From contig CADCXD010000002.1 of the NCBI GenBank assembly GCA_902806575.1, positions 1,612,001 through 1,676,000 on the forward strand: 64,000 bases of DNA. Direction: 5' to 3'. The DNA is from Jackrogersella multiformis. Its lineage: Eukaryota; Ascomycota; Sordariomycetes; Xylariales; Hypoxylaceae. A program made the position numbers and the translations under genes. This document shows, piece after piece, positions 52,458 to 63,083 of the stretch (the first letter of the stretch is position 1; every line of letters begins with the position of its first letter). The notes under the pieces are model-generated. The model was not told the origin of the DNA and searched no databases. It was given only the letters and a program-made list of their open reading frames with translations.

Positions 52458-53876
52458 TTAGCTGAGCCGACAGAAGACCAATGTTGCGTTGGTGCCTCCA
52501 AAGCCGAAGCTGTTCGACAGGGAGACGTTGACCTTCTTTCCTTGAGCTTTAAGAGGAACAAAGTTGAAATTGGGCTCGACATCAGGTTCGGTTAGGTTCA
52601 ATGTTGGGGGAAGTATATTCTGTAAAGGAGTTAATTGCGTATGCACACTACGAAGTGCCAAAGACCAGAAATTTAAACCTACCTCAGTAATAGCTAGAAT
52701 CGCAAACACAGCTTCGATTGCACCCGCAGCGCCGAGGAGATGCCCGATAGATCCTTTTGTGCCGCTCACGGCAACATGGCCCTCGTCGGTGTATCCCTCC
52801 TCGCCTGTCATTAACGAGCGGATCGCAAAGGCTTCTGCCACATCACCAACAGAAGTACTAGTCGCGTGCGCGTTAATATAGTCAACTTGGCGAGGTTTGA
52901 TGCTGGCATTCTTAAGAGCTTTCTTCATAGATAGATACGCCCCCGATCCATCTTCTCGGGGAGCCGTCATATGGTAAGCATCACCGCTGGTTCCGTACCC
53001 TCTTAATTCGGCATATATATGAGCACCTCTAGCCTTAGCATGCTCTAGTTCTTCCAGAACAACAACTGCCGAGCCCTCGGAAACGACAAACCCGTTACGT
53101 CGGCGATCGAAAGGTCGACAGCTCGAGGGCGGGTCGTCATTAAAAGCGGTCGATAGTGAGCGCGACCTTCCGAACCCAGCGAAGGTGAGAGGATGAATGC
53201 AGGACTCTGCACCTCCTGCGACCATGACATCAGCGTCTCCGAATGCAATAAAGCGCGAGGCGTCTCCGATGGAATGCGCCCCTGTAGTACAAGCCGTGGT
53301 GGCAGCGTGGTTAGGCCCCTGAAAACCATACCTCATAGCAATATGTCCCGCTGCTAGGTTGATGAGGATTTTCGGCACGAAGAGCGGGGACACCTTCTTA
53401 TAGCCCTACGTGAATAAAAGTTTAGCGATCACGATTTCAAACATCCTATAATATGATGGACCGGATCTCACATATCGTTCGTACGCAAGGCTGGTAGTGT
53501 ATATGTCATCTAAATTTCCGATGCCGCTTCCGAGACAAACTCCGGTCGATTCTAGATCTTTCCGCTTGCGCGGTTTCCACGCGGCATCCTCGAGAGCCAT
53601 CTCGGTTGCGGCCATCGCATACTGTGCGAACGTAGACATGCGGCGTTGATCTGATGCAGACAACCAATCATCTGGCCGCCACTGGCCTTCACCGGTGCCC
53701 GATTTTGGAACAATGCCAGCCACGGTGCTAGTGAGATCACGCCATTGCTTCTGTGGCTCAAAACTCGCGACGCTCACGATGCCAGAGTGGCCGGCGATCA
53801 ACCTATTCCAAGAGCGTCGAACACCTACTCCGAGAGGTGTAATGGCACCGAGGCCTGTGACAACGACCCGACGCAT
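52458..53876 (-). CDS. cem1: Mitochondrial beta-ketoacyl-ACP synthase (Cem1-type)
   Basis: Condensing enzyme of mitochondrial type II fatty-acid synthesis, which supplies octanoyl chains for lipoate. Exons 53876-53472, 53405-52683 and 52619-52458 with introns of 66 and 63 bp give 429 residues. N-terminus MRRVVVTGLGAITPLGVGVR; then VCLGSGIGNLDDIY; the nucleophile C174 in TTACTTGAHSIGDA; the two catalytic histidines in INAHATSTSVGD and GSIGHLLGAAGA; the end NVSLSNSFGFGGTNATLVF. All are diagnostic of KAS I/II. No long presequence is visible, though the N-terminus could still act as an internal signal; a cytosolic homologue is less likely because filamentous fungi normally encode just this single stand-alone type. 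Co-oriented with Cbp3, another mitochondrial protein. Confidence 0.93.
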
Positions 53877-54862
53877 TCTTTGCCATAATCAGGATTGCCT
53901 GAGATATTTTGAATATTTGTATTTGTAGAGGGCGGCTGGAGGAAAATAATACATTTGAGAAGAGTCGCTGTTGAGAAATCATTATAATGGAACCGCGGAT
54001 GAGATTGAGCTAGCTACCTAGGTACCTAGGTACCTAAGGTAATTATACGATTATGAAGTTAGCAGAATTTATTTTATTAAACCAGAATGAGAAAAAGGGC
54101 AGGTGGTGTATATAGGTACCTAGGTACATATGCACGGACCCATCCATACACGGCAACGGCATTGGATGCAGCTATGCAGGTAGGGGTAGCAGCGGTTCCG
54201 AACGCCAGGTTTATGCCACGCGGTTGTGATTTAAATTTAGCTAGTCTTGTCTCACCCATGCTGCGTCAACCACCTCCATATGTAGTTCTTAAGACAGCTA
54301 CAGCTACAGCTACAGATACATACCTCATACCTACTATCCTTTTACCTTTACAAAAATACAGAAAACGACAGCGACATTAGAACAACTCAATGGTCTTAAA
54401 ATAATGAGAATAAATACAACAATCTTAACCAACCTATATCGTTCCTTAATGAGCAATCCTACGTGATTGTGGACGAATGAAGATCTGAACACGTTTCCAA
54501 CGCCAAAGTTCAAGTAGCAATTAAAGGGGACGATAACGCCAACGGCCACCATATCCAAGCCATTCAAATTAAAGCCCTTGTTATCTTGAGGTCTATCTAT
54601 GTAAACGGAATCGATAGATTGATAGTATCCATTGCCTTTCAGAATCAACCCTGGGATTAGATCAATAAGCGATGTCTTCCTAAACACGACAAGTTGATGG
54701 CTCACCTCTCGTCTCAACATTCACGGATAATCCGTGTATATCATCATTAGACAATATTTCCTCATTGATACTTATAAGGGGAAATTTCCAACTCATAGAT
54801 TGCTTTAGGTAATCACTGAAGTCTAATTGGTTGGTTGCATCGTTGTCCTATCTCGCTCTATA
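53877..54862. other. Divergent spacer, Cem1 / OPT
   Basis: 986 bp. Three palindromes: overlapping pair at 54015-54032 and one at 54117-54126. A short ACAGCT tandem (ACAGCTACAGCTACAGCTACAG) lies at about 54295-54316. A 128-codon minus-strand ORF at 54334-54720 has no domain and AT-driven composition; not called. Promoters of both genes are expected. Confidence 0.6.
54015..54032. repeat. Double TACCTAGGTA palindrome
   Basis: Two palindromes overlapping by two bases (TACCTAGGTACCTAGGTA), about 140 bp upstream of the Cem1 ATG; a third copy lies at 54117-54126. Confidence 0.85.
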
Positions 54863-57793
54863 ATGGCGAAAACACCTTCCTCAAACCCGTCTGGAACGGC
54901 TGGCAGAGGAAAAGCGAAAGAGGACGATAGTATCTCAGATTATGACTCGGACTTGGATGAGAGTGCGGCTAAGATGAGACACCGGACAAGAGGATCAATT
55001 GAGCGCTCTCATACTCGTCCGAGAAACGGCCATGGCAATAGCTCGAAGCGCCATCTTTCAGAATGGCCCGAATCTAGCACCCGCAACGACGATGATTACG
55101 AACAGGGCGAGGAGTTTGAACAATTATTAGATCCCAACCATCCCGGCGAAGAGGATATAGAGCTACACCGATTGGACTCCGGCAGTTTAGAGTCTTCCGA
55201 CGATGAAACCTCTAAAGCCGGCGAAGAGAACTCGCCGTACGAAGAGGTTCGAGCTACCGTGCCCAACTATGATGAGGACCTTCCGTGTAATACTCTTCGC
55301 GCTTGGACGATCGGCTTGGCTCTGGTTTTCATTGGCGCTTCGGTGAATACTCTGTTCTCCCTGCGACAGCCCTCGATCGGTCTAGGGGCTCTCATAGCTC
55401 AGATTATCGCCTGGCCTCTCGGTCGTGCTTGGGAGAAGGTAGTACCCGATCGACAAATCAGAATCTTCGGCCTAACGTGTGATTTAAATCCGGGAACTTT
55501 CAACATCAAGGAGCACTCGATCATTGTGGTCATGGCTAGCGTGTCGTTCTCCGTAGCTTATGCTACCGACATCATTCTCGCGCAGCTTGTATTTTATAAG
55601 CAGAACTTCGGCATAGTATTTCAGCTCGTCCTGACAATATCGACGCAGTCGTTGGGTTATGGGATAGCGGGCATGATGCGGAAATTTTTGGGCACGTAAG
55701 TGAACACCGTTAGTATCTACTTATTCTGACTATTTTCTAGTTTACCCAGCCTCTATGATCTGGCCTGGTAACTTGGTTGCCGTTGCGTTGATGAGCGCGA
55801 TGTATGAGAAACCTCAACCGCCAGACCCGTCCATAATCGGTGGACGCATGCCGAGATACAGATGGTTCGGTATCGTAACCATCGTTTCAGCTATATACTA
55901 TTTTATTCCGGGCTACTTTGTGCAATGCTTGAGCGTCTTTGCCTTCGCAACATGGATGGCTCCCCAAAATCCCGTGGTGAATCAGTTGTTCGGCGGCAAT
56001 ACTGGTATCTCTTTGTTGCCGATTACTTTCGACTGGACACAGATCGCAGGATATATCGGATCGCCTCTGATCCCCCCATGGTTTGTCTCACCAACCAGTT
56101 ACATTCGACCCTGCTCGGGCCTAATAGCATCACCCGTTGACTAACAAACCCATAGGAGCGCTATTGCGAATACAACTATTGGCGTTGTATCATTCTATAT
56201 CGTACTTACTACGTTTTTCCATTACACCGGCGTATGGTACTCCCAGTTTCTGCCCATGAGCGATTCTTCCACATACGACAACACAGGTGCAAATTACGAC
56301 GTGGCAAGGATATTGACCCCTGAGTTTACTTTGGATGAAGAGGCATACAAGGCTTACTCGCCTGTTTTTATTAGGTTTGATATATCTATATCTATATCAT
56401 TCATGTATAGCTCAAGCTTATGCAATGTACAGCACTACCTTCGCCTTGTCTTATGGACTATCATTTGCAGCCATCACCGCCTTAATAGTGTATACCTATC
56501 TACATCATAGCAAGACTATCTGGGCTCAATATAAAAACAGCACCAATGAGAAACCTGATAGTAAGTCACTGTTAAAACATGCGGAGAGTGTCGAGTACTA
56601 ACCAACACGCAGTACATATGAAGCTCATGCAGAAATACAAGGAAGCGCCATCGTGGTGGTATTTTACTCTATTCGCAATAGTTCGTCATGCCAATACCAT
56701 GTCCCTCAAGAGTTCAATCGCTAAACGATCATATAGGTGCTAGCACTCGGATTTGTTTCAGTCCTCGCGTATCCAACCAACCTGACTTGGTGGGCCTTCC
56801 TGCTAGCCGTGGCCATCTCTTTCGTGTTCTCGTTACCTATTGGTATCATCCAGGCTGTCACGAACCACCAAATTGGACTAAATGTCTTGACCGAGTTCGT
56901 GTACGGCTACATCCAGCCCGGTCGACCACTGGCCCTCATGCTGTAAGCTGCCCTGCCATTCTACCATCTCTGTGCACATCACATTATTGACGTGCTTTAA
57001 AGGTTCAAAACGTACGGCTATATCACAATGTCGCAAGCGCTAAGCTTCGTCTCTGACCTCAAGTTTGGGCATTACATGAAGATCCCTCCCCGAACTATGT
57101 TCATGGCCCAAGTTGTTGCGACGACATTTTCGTGCTTTATCCAAATCGCGGTTCTCAATTTTGCGCTTACCAATATCGATGGTGTTTGCGACCTGACGCA
57201 ACCTCAGCGTTTCACATGTCCTGGTGGTCGGGTTTTCTTCTCAGGTAACTTATCATTCCTAGCTGTTCTGCATACACCAACGACTAACCTAAGACAAACT
57301 CACAGCCTCCGTAATTTGGGGACTCATCGGCCCCTCCCGCGTCTTCTCCCCGGGGCAGATCTACTCAGGCCTCCTGATCTTCTTCGCCGTCGGTGCCGCA
57401 GCGCCCATCGCCTTCTGGTACGCGGCGCGGCGGTGGCCCCGCTCGCCCGCCAAACACCTGATGGCACCCCTGATCTTCGGCGGCCCGGCTTACATCCCGC
57501 CCGCGACGCCCCTGAACTACCTGTCGTGGGGCCTCGTCGGGTACGTCTTCCAATACCTGGTCAAGAAGCGCTACTTCAGATGGTGGAGCCGGCTGAATTA
57601 CCTCACTTCCGCCGGGCTCGATCTGGGTCTCGCAATCGGTACCTTGGTCATCTTTTTCGTGTTCACGCTAAACGAGATCGAGGCGCCCAAATGGTGGGGA
57701 AACGATGTGGTGACGTCCACGATGGACTACCAGGGTAAGGCGATCCAGGCTGTAGTGAAACCGGGCGAGACCTTTGGGCCAAAGGTTTGGTAG
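54863..57793 (+). CDS. OPT-family oligopeptide transporter, eight exons, GC-AG first intron
   Basis: Proton-coupled importer of small peptides or glutathione-like substrates at the plasma membrane. Exons: 54863-55691, 55741-56080, 56156-56374, 56433-56560, 56613-56680, 56737-56942, 57003-57244, 57306-57793; 839 residues. N-terminal 145 residues are hydrophilic and acidic. Diagnostic blocks: TLRAWTIGLALVFIGASVNT, DLNPGTFNIKEHSIIVV, MMRKFLVYPASMIWPGNLV, FDWTQIAGYIGSPLIPPW, FISTTFALSYGLSFAAIT, IHMKLMQKYKEAPSWWYF, MSQALSFVSDLKFGHYMKI, PPRTMFMAQ and ASVIWGLIGPSRVFSPG. About 14-16 helices are present. The first intron keeps the frame only if it begins GCACGT at 55692; the nearby GTAAGT at 55696 breaks it (see findings). 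Divergent from Cem1. Confidence 0.93.
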
Positions 57794-59132
57794 ACGGGTG
57801 GATTCCCAGGGTTGGCTGTTAGGTTACGTCACGCCAACGACTGTACATGTATCACAACTTAGATAAGCGACTAGATGGATAGACATTTTCTATGGTTGGA
57901 CCTGGGCTTGGCGATAGAGGATTCGTTACGCGGATTTTGCAAGGGGTGGTAGATCTGTATTTATTTTAGGAGCTAAAGATGTAGGCTACTGTTGTGACTA
58001 TTTACGTTGCGAGGATATGGATCCGAGTGTTGGTCAAACTGTACGTGACTTTGGCGGATACTACACGGCATGGCTGTAGAGCATATAAGCGAGTACCTCC
58101 CAACCGGAATTGCTTACATAGAAGGGTACCAGGTAATTCTAACCTTTTACGTATATGTTAGGTATATATGTTACAATGTATTACACCTCATAGACACACA
58201 CCCTCCCTCCCTCCCCATCCCCATCCCCTCGATCCCACGAGTACGGGTCCCAGCACGGCAACGCTGCGGGTCTGCGGCGGCCGCCGACGAGCTCTACCCA
58301 TGCCAAGCCATCACACCACGCCACCGACCGGGGAATTACCTAGGCACGCCGGCTCGGAAGCACTGTGCTGTGTTGCTGCAGCGAAAGCCCACTGTACTAA
58401 CCTAAGAAATCCATGGGCGTTGGTCCGCTCTACACTATTTATTTCGCCCGCTGTACATACATCACAGTACTCGTCCCGCCCCGTCGGGCGCGGTTGCGCG
58501 ATGGTGTTGCACCGCATGTAACGGCGGGTAGGTAGGTAATCTATCATATGGCGTTGTATTCGCGTAAATGGGTTGGTAGAAACCGAGTACGTACGCTGGA
58601 TATGTACCTGGCTACCCGAAGAGTCTGCGAGGAAAAAAAAAGAAAAAAAAAAAAAGGGGGATTTTCTGGCTATCCCTTGCACGTGGGATGGCTACGGCCC
58701 AGCGCAAGGGAATTGGGTAACCTGTACAGCGGCCTAGGCTCCACTCTGTTGTCTATAATAGATAGGCGAAGTTAAAGACCATGTTGCAGCGGCATGACCG
58801 ACGTAGCATATTTCCCACATTCTCAATTGTTTCTACACATAGATAAGAGTTTGGCAGGGAGTGAACCGAAAACATTAGTATGAACTCGGGCCGACATGAT
58901 CAGTTTAATAGTTGTATAAATCGTGTTTGCTCTGACGATACATTACTCCACCCCTTTTTACACTAGGTAGGTAGATATACAGACGGGCCGACCACCTACA
59001 TGCGAGGTTCTAGTCCGGTACGCCGTAGGAGGTAGGTAGTATGACTATAGGTTCTAGGGAGAGATCTAACTTTAGGATAGGAGCCAATCTCGAATAATCT
59101 CTGCCAGCCTTGCCACGCTCGCCCAGGAGTCT
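57794..59132. other. 1.3-kb convergent intergenic region
   Basis: 3' flanks of the OPT gene and the CBM48 gene. A-rich tract GGAAAAAAAAAGAAAAAAAAAAAAAGGGGG at about 58630-58660. A pyrimidine run (CCCTCCCTCCCTCCCCATCCCCATCCCC) at 58201-58228. Small ORFs on both strands around 58070-58680 have no recognised content. Confidence 0.55.
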
Positions 59133-61089
59133 TCACGAGCGGATGGGGTTCTGCCAGAGCACACCGACGCCAACGACGATAGCAGCCGTACCAGCAGCCA
59201 TGAGCCTATATATGTGTTAGCAGCAATAATATAAATAGCACACAAACCTGGGCAGGATTGGTGGAAGCTTACGTGCGGTTTCTGCGGCTGTATAGCCACC
59301 CAACGAAACCTCCGATCCATTTCACAAATACGAATCGCAAGCAAATGTCAAGCCAGTCTGGGGACTGGTTCGTATCCCGAAAATGCGTCGAAGATATAAC
59401 TGGCTTGTCAGACGCTCTTTTCTGCAGGTCCCGTTCGGTGTTGGGATTGACGGGCGTCAGGTTCTCTCCCCCTTCGCTAATGCTCTCTACATTAGAGCTG
59501 TCGCTCACATAAGTACCCGGTGTAGGACGTACAGCGATAGTGGGACTATCCTTAGAGGCATCATTTTTAGCAACTGACGGGAGATTGTCATTGTCCGCCA
59601 GGGTATTTGCCTCCTCCTTCGGTACGAGGGAAAATCCGTTAGAACTTGGCTCTTCTAACTCCGAAACACTGCTACCGGGCGACATAGGCAGCGGAGAGTC
59701 CAGGGGAGAGCAATCTTGGGAGCCTCCAGCCATTCGCTTAGATTCAACTTTCATGGAGATGCCCTCATCGTTGGAGTCTATGCTGGCAGCACGTTCCGGT
59801 CCTGGGCTCCAAGGTCCAGGATGCTGCACAAATGGGGTTGTGAGCTTTTCTAGGTCATTACTGACGTTTTCATTACGAAGCTCGTCATCTTCGGCGATGG
59901 AGACCAAAGAGCTTATCGATGACGGTCCGGTGCCAGTCTTGGTCACACTAGACTGCTTCGTGGCGTCGTCGGGCCGTAGACTTAGTGTACCTTTCGAGGG
60001 GTCGTCTGTAGAACTCGGCTGTTGAGAAATCGTGACGAGGGGCGACGGTTGAATCCCTCCAGCAATCGTACGATCGGTATCTACGCTGCTTGAGATACGC
60101 CGCACCGCAGCTAAAATAGATTCGCGATTGTTCGATGGAAACTCCTCTAGCTGAGGGTCATTGATGTCCAATTGCTTTACTTCAATAGCCGGTTCATCAA
60201 GATCCGAGGCAGTTTTGCTTTCCCGGCGTTTGGCAGCATTGGATGGCTGTCCCATTAATTCGTGCGAGAATATTGGACATTCGCCGCCTTGGGCGTCACC
60301 ATCGTCATCTGTAGACCAATCATCCGCATCCAACGTTGCGGCAGTGGTGGCAACCTCCATAGCCGTCTGTGCAACTTGGTCAATTGGAGTGTGGGACAAA
60401 CGTCGAATACCTATTCTTCCCGCGTCGGCATCTGATATATCCGGCTCGGGTGTCCTAGGATCCAAGTTTCGTGCCGAGTCAGCCACCTCGGCAGCTGTCT
60501 TGGCGACGTTGGGAATTTGCCTGCCACTGTTGGTGATAGAATCTTCTGATGTACTGATACGTGGGTTTGGTCCCTTGCTATCAGGCTCCCGAGGTCCATC
60601 GATGGAGACCTTGAGAATGTTGTTCAAGTTTCCGGAGTCGTCCGCAACTTATGACTATTGTTTAGCATACGGAATTACAACATGCACAAATGAAAATTGA
60701 GCTTGGGAGGAGGAATATCTACCTTTGTCCGCACTTTCGTCCAACACCCACCAGTCTCCTAATCCTATTCGGAACTTGTATTGGATCTCGGAACCATCAT
60801 CGACCATGACCCTTTTAGTGAACATATGATCACCGTGCTGGTCGATCAAAACATCCATCTCTTGAGGTTCCCATGGCGGATCCGAGAACGTTCCTGCCAC
60901 ATAGACGGGAGGGTCGGTTCCGTGTTTCTGGTAGGTGAAGGTGATGGGGACTTTTCGTTGAGGCATATTGGGCGAGAGAGGTGTTAGTTTGTGGGTTATC
61001 ACAAGTTCATGCCTTATAGAGGTCTGTCGGGGATCGACCGAGTGGAAGATAGTCGGCTTGGCGATTTTAGGGTCGATGATGGCATCCAT
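59133..61089 (-). CDS. AMPK-type glycogen-binding (CBM48) protein with C-terminal membrane anchor
   Basis: Relative of yeast Mdg1/Crp1 in having an AMPK1-CBM domain. Exons 61089-60723, 60647-59273 and 59205-59133 with introns of 75 and 67 bp give 604 residues. The carbohydrate-binding domain spans about 43-130: VPITFTYQKHGTDPPVYVAG, TFSDPPWEPQEMDVLIDQHG, YKFRIGLGDWWVLDES, DDSGNLNNILKV, with the aromatic residues (W and WW) used for glucan stacking. Residues 135-560 are Ser/Pro/Asp-rich and disordered with two short conserved-looking helices (NVAKTAAEVADSARNLD and VAQTAMEVATTAATLDADDW). The end is hydrophobic: WLDICLRFVFVKWIGGFVGW, then RRNR and LMAAGTAAIVVGVGVLW, a tail anchor with a short basic exit. 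Start could instead be the in-frame MPQRKVP at 60966. Tail-anchor topology is inference. Confidence 0.85.
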
Positions 61090-63083
61090 GAAATCAGGAG
61101 ATCAGGAGGGTGCTAGTGACTTCTAGTGACTTGAATCTGGGTTATAAGGCCATCGACTACACCGGGCTGGTGCTTCTTTGGATGCTACTGGATGAACCTA
61201 GATTCGATGAAAGTCAGGTAGGTGCTTAGAGAATCTCAGGGGAAATCCGCGGAAGCAAGGCAATCAGATAGGACGACCCAACATTGGTAGAGAGGGTTAA
61301 TACCTAGATACCTAGATACCTAGACCTAGTGTAGATACCTAACTCTATGTTGTACATTAGCATTCTGTCGCTGAGCGCGGGTTTGGAAATTGGAACAAAT
61401 AGACACGGACGGACTGGTATGGTCCATGGGGTTTTGATATATGAACAGGTTGCCATTGGGTGTTGCTGGCAGATGGTTTGTTGATATTTCATGTGAATGA
61501 GCAACTAAGGATCTGACATATGTTCAACTGACGACTTACAGTTTAGAAACAGCTGATGAGCTGTTTGAAGAATCTAGATTGGAGATTCTAGATCAGAGAT
61601 CCTTAGCGAGGAGGAGAGAAGTGACCTTTGACCTTGTTGAGAGAAATGAAAAACAACAAAGTCAATTAGATCACAAAAAGGAAACAATGCCAATAGGAAA
61701 AATAAGGAAGAAAAGAAAAATATAGCTCTGGTATATGTATGGATAATATTTGAGCCGTGGTGGATATGATACGAGATAGACAAATGGCCAACAGACAGAT
61801 GGACAGACAGATGGACAGAAGACAGATATACCTGCCTACCTGCCTACCTGCCTACATACCTACCCACCTAGGAGGTAGGCGACCTATGGCATGGTGGTGG
61901 TGTCTTGATTAAGACCACCTTGGGCCAAGTCAGCTACGTCGTCCTGACGCATGCCTTACGCCCCTCTAGACCGTTCCATTTAAGTCGTTGCCACTACTAA
62001 CCTTAGAACCTCTGTGAAGCTTCCAACTGGGGTCCGTAGGGTCCATGGGGTCCATAAGGTCCATAAGGTGTGGGACATTTCCTATCTATAAGATATCGAC
62101 CTTGAAGCTGCCAGGGGATTTATTATTCTTAACGATATAGGTACCTGGCTACCTTGTGTGATTGTGTGATTTAAAATGTCGCTAGTTTCCGTTTCCGTTT
62201 CCGTTTCCTTGTTCCTTTATCCTTGTGTTGCGATAAGCTGCTTGCATGTCTACCCAGGTAGGCTAGGCTTGTAAGATGTCTTGATGTAGGTATTATCGGC
62301 AATGCGGCAGTATGGCGTATGGTCAGAGGAGGATGGGAGGATGGGAGGTCGGGGACCAAGCAGCCAAAGTCAGCATCTATTGTTCTGAAAGGTTCCAAGG
62401 TTGTATGATGTAAATTTAGTTGAAATAAGGTTCCATTGGTACGAATCGCGCAATACTAGGCTCATCGTGAATGATCGAATGCTACCTAGTGTAGTGCTAG
62501 GTAAAGTGGTAAAGTGGTAAGGTGGAGAAAAGGAAAAGGGTGTTCGTATGTCAGTCTTCCTTTGTCATAGACTCGGTCTGGAAAGAGAAAAATGTAGAGC
62601 TGGCAACCGTGGGCGTGGCACGGGTAGGTACCTAGTGTAGTAGTGGCAGCTGCAAACCACATAACCTAGATGATAGAGCTGGCTTGTAAAGATTTATCGA
62701 TAAGATCCCATAGGTGGATATCACCGAAAGACTGGGGACCTCTAGGGGAGCTCCCCGCAATTCTACCTAGTGTAGACTAGACCTGCTAGACCTAGGTAAG
62801 TCCCACTGACTGTCGATTGGTCACACAAACAGAGGATAGTGAAGTCACATCCAAACTGCCCCACCTAAAACATTTACAGGACAATTCGTCGAAGAAGGAA
62901 GAAGGAACCTTTGAAAGAACGAGGGAAGAAGGAAGGAAGAACATTGAAGCATCACATAAGTTGAAACTTACAGAAACTTACAACGTTGTAACCTACAACA
63001 CCCAAGTTACTTCACCAATATTCTACCCGATAGAAACTTACAATATTCAAATACCTGTTTAAATCGTCAAGATCTCGTCTGTC
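61090..63083. other. 2.0-kb divergent spacer rich in simple repeats
   Basis: Promoters for the CBM48 and Iwr1-like genes. Simple repeats: TACCTAGA x3 near 61302-61325; ACAGACAGATGG units at 61793-61830; CCTGCCTA units at 61831-61853 followed by CACCTAGGAGGTAGG; (GTTTCC)4 at 62185-62208; GGTCCATAAGGTCCATAAGG at about 62049-62068. Several AGGTACCTA/CCTAGTGTAG variants at 62480-62790. No gene or RNA recognised; the 81-codon ORF at 62817 is likely leader sequence of the Iwr1-like transcript. Confidence 0.55.
62185..62208. repeat. Hexanucleotide repeat (GTTTCC)4
   Basis: Four perfect head-to-tail copies of GTTTCC in the spacer between the CBM48 and Iwr1-like genes. Confidence 0.85.

Noticed and set aside
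54334..54720. 128-codon minus-strand ORF between Cem1 and OPT
   Set aside because: Hydrophobic low-information sequence in a divergent spacer; no splice partners or motif.
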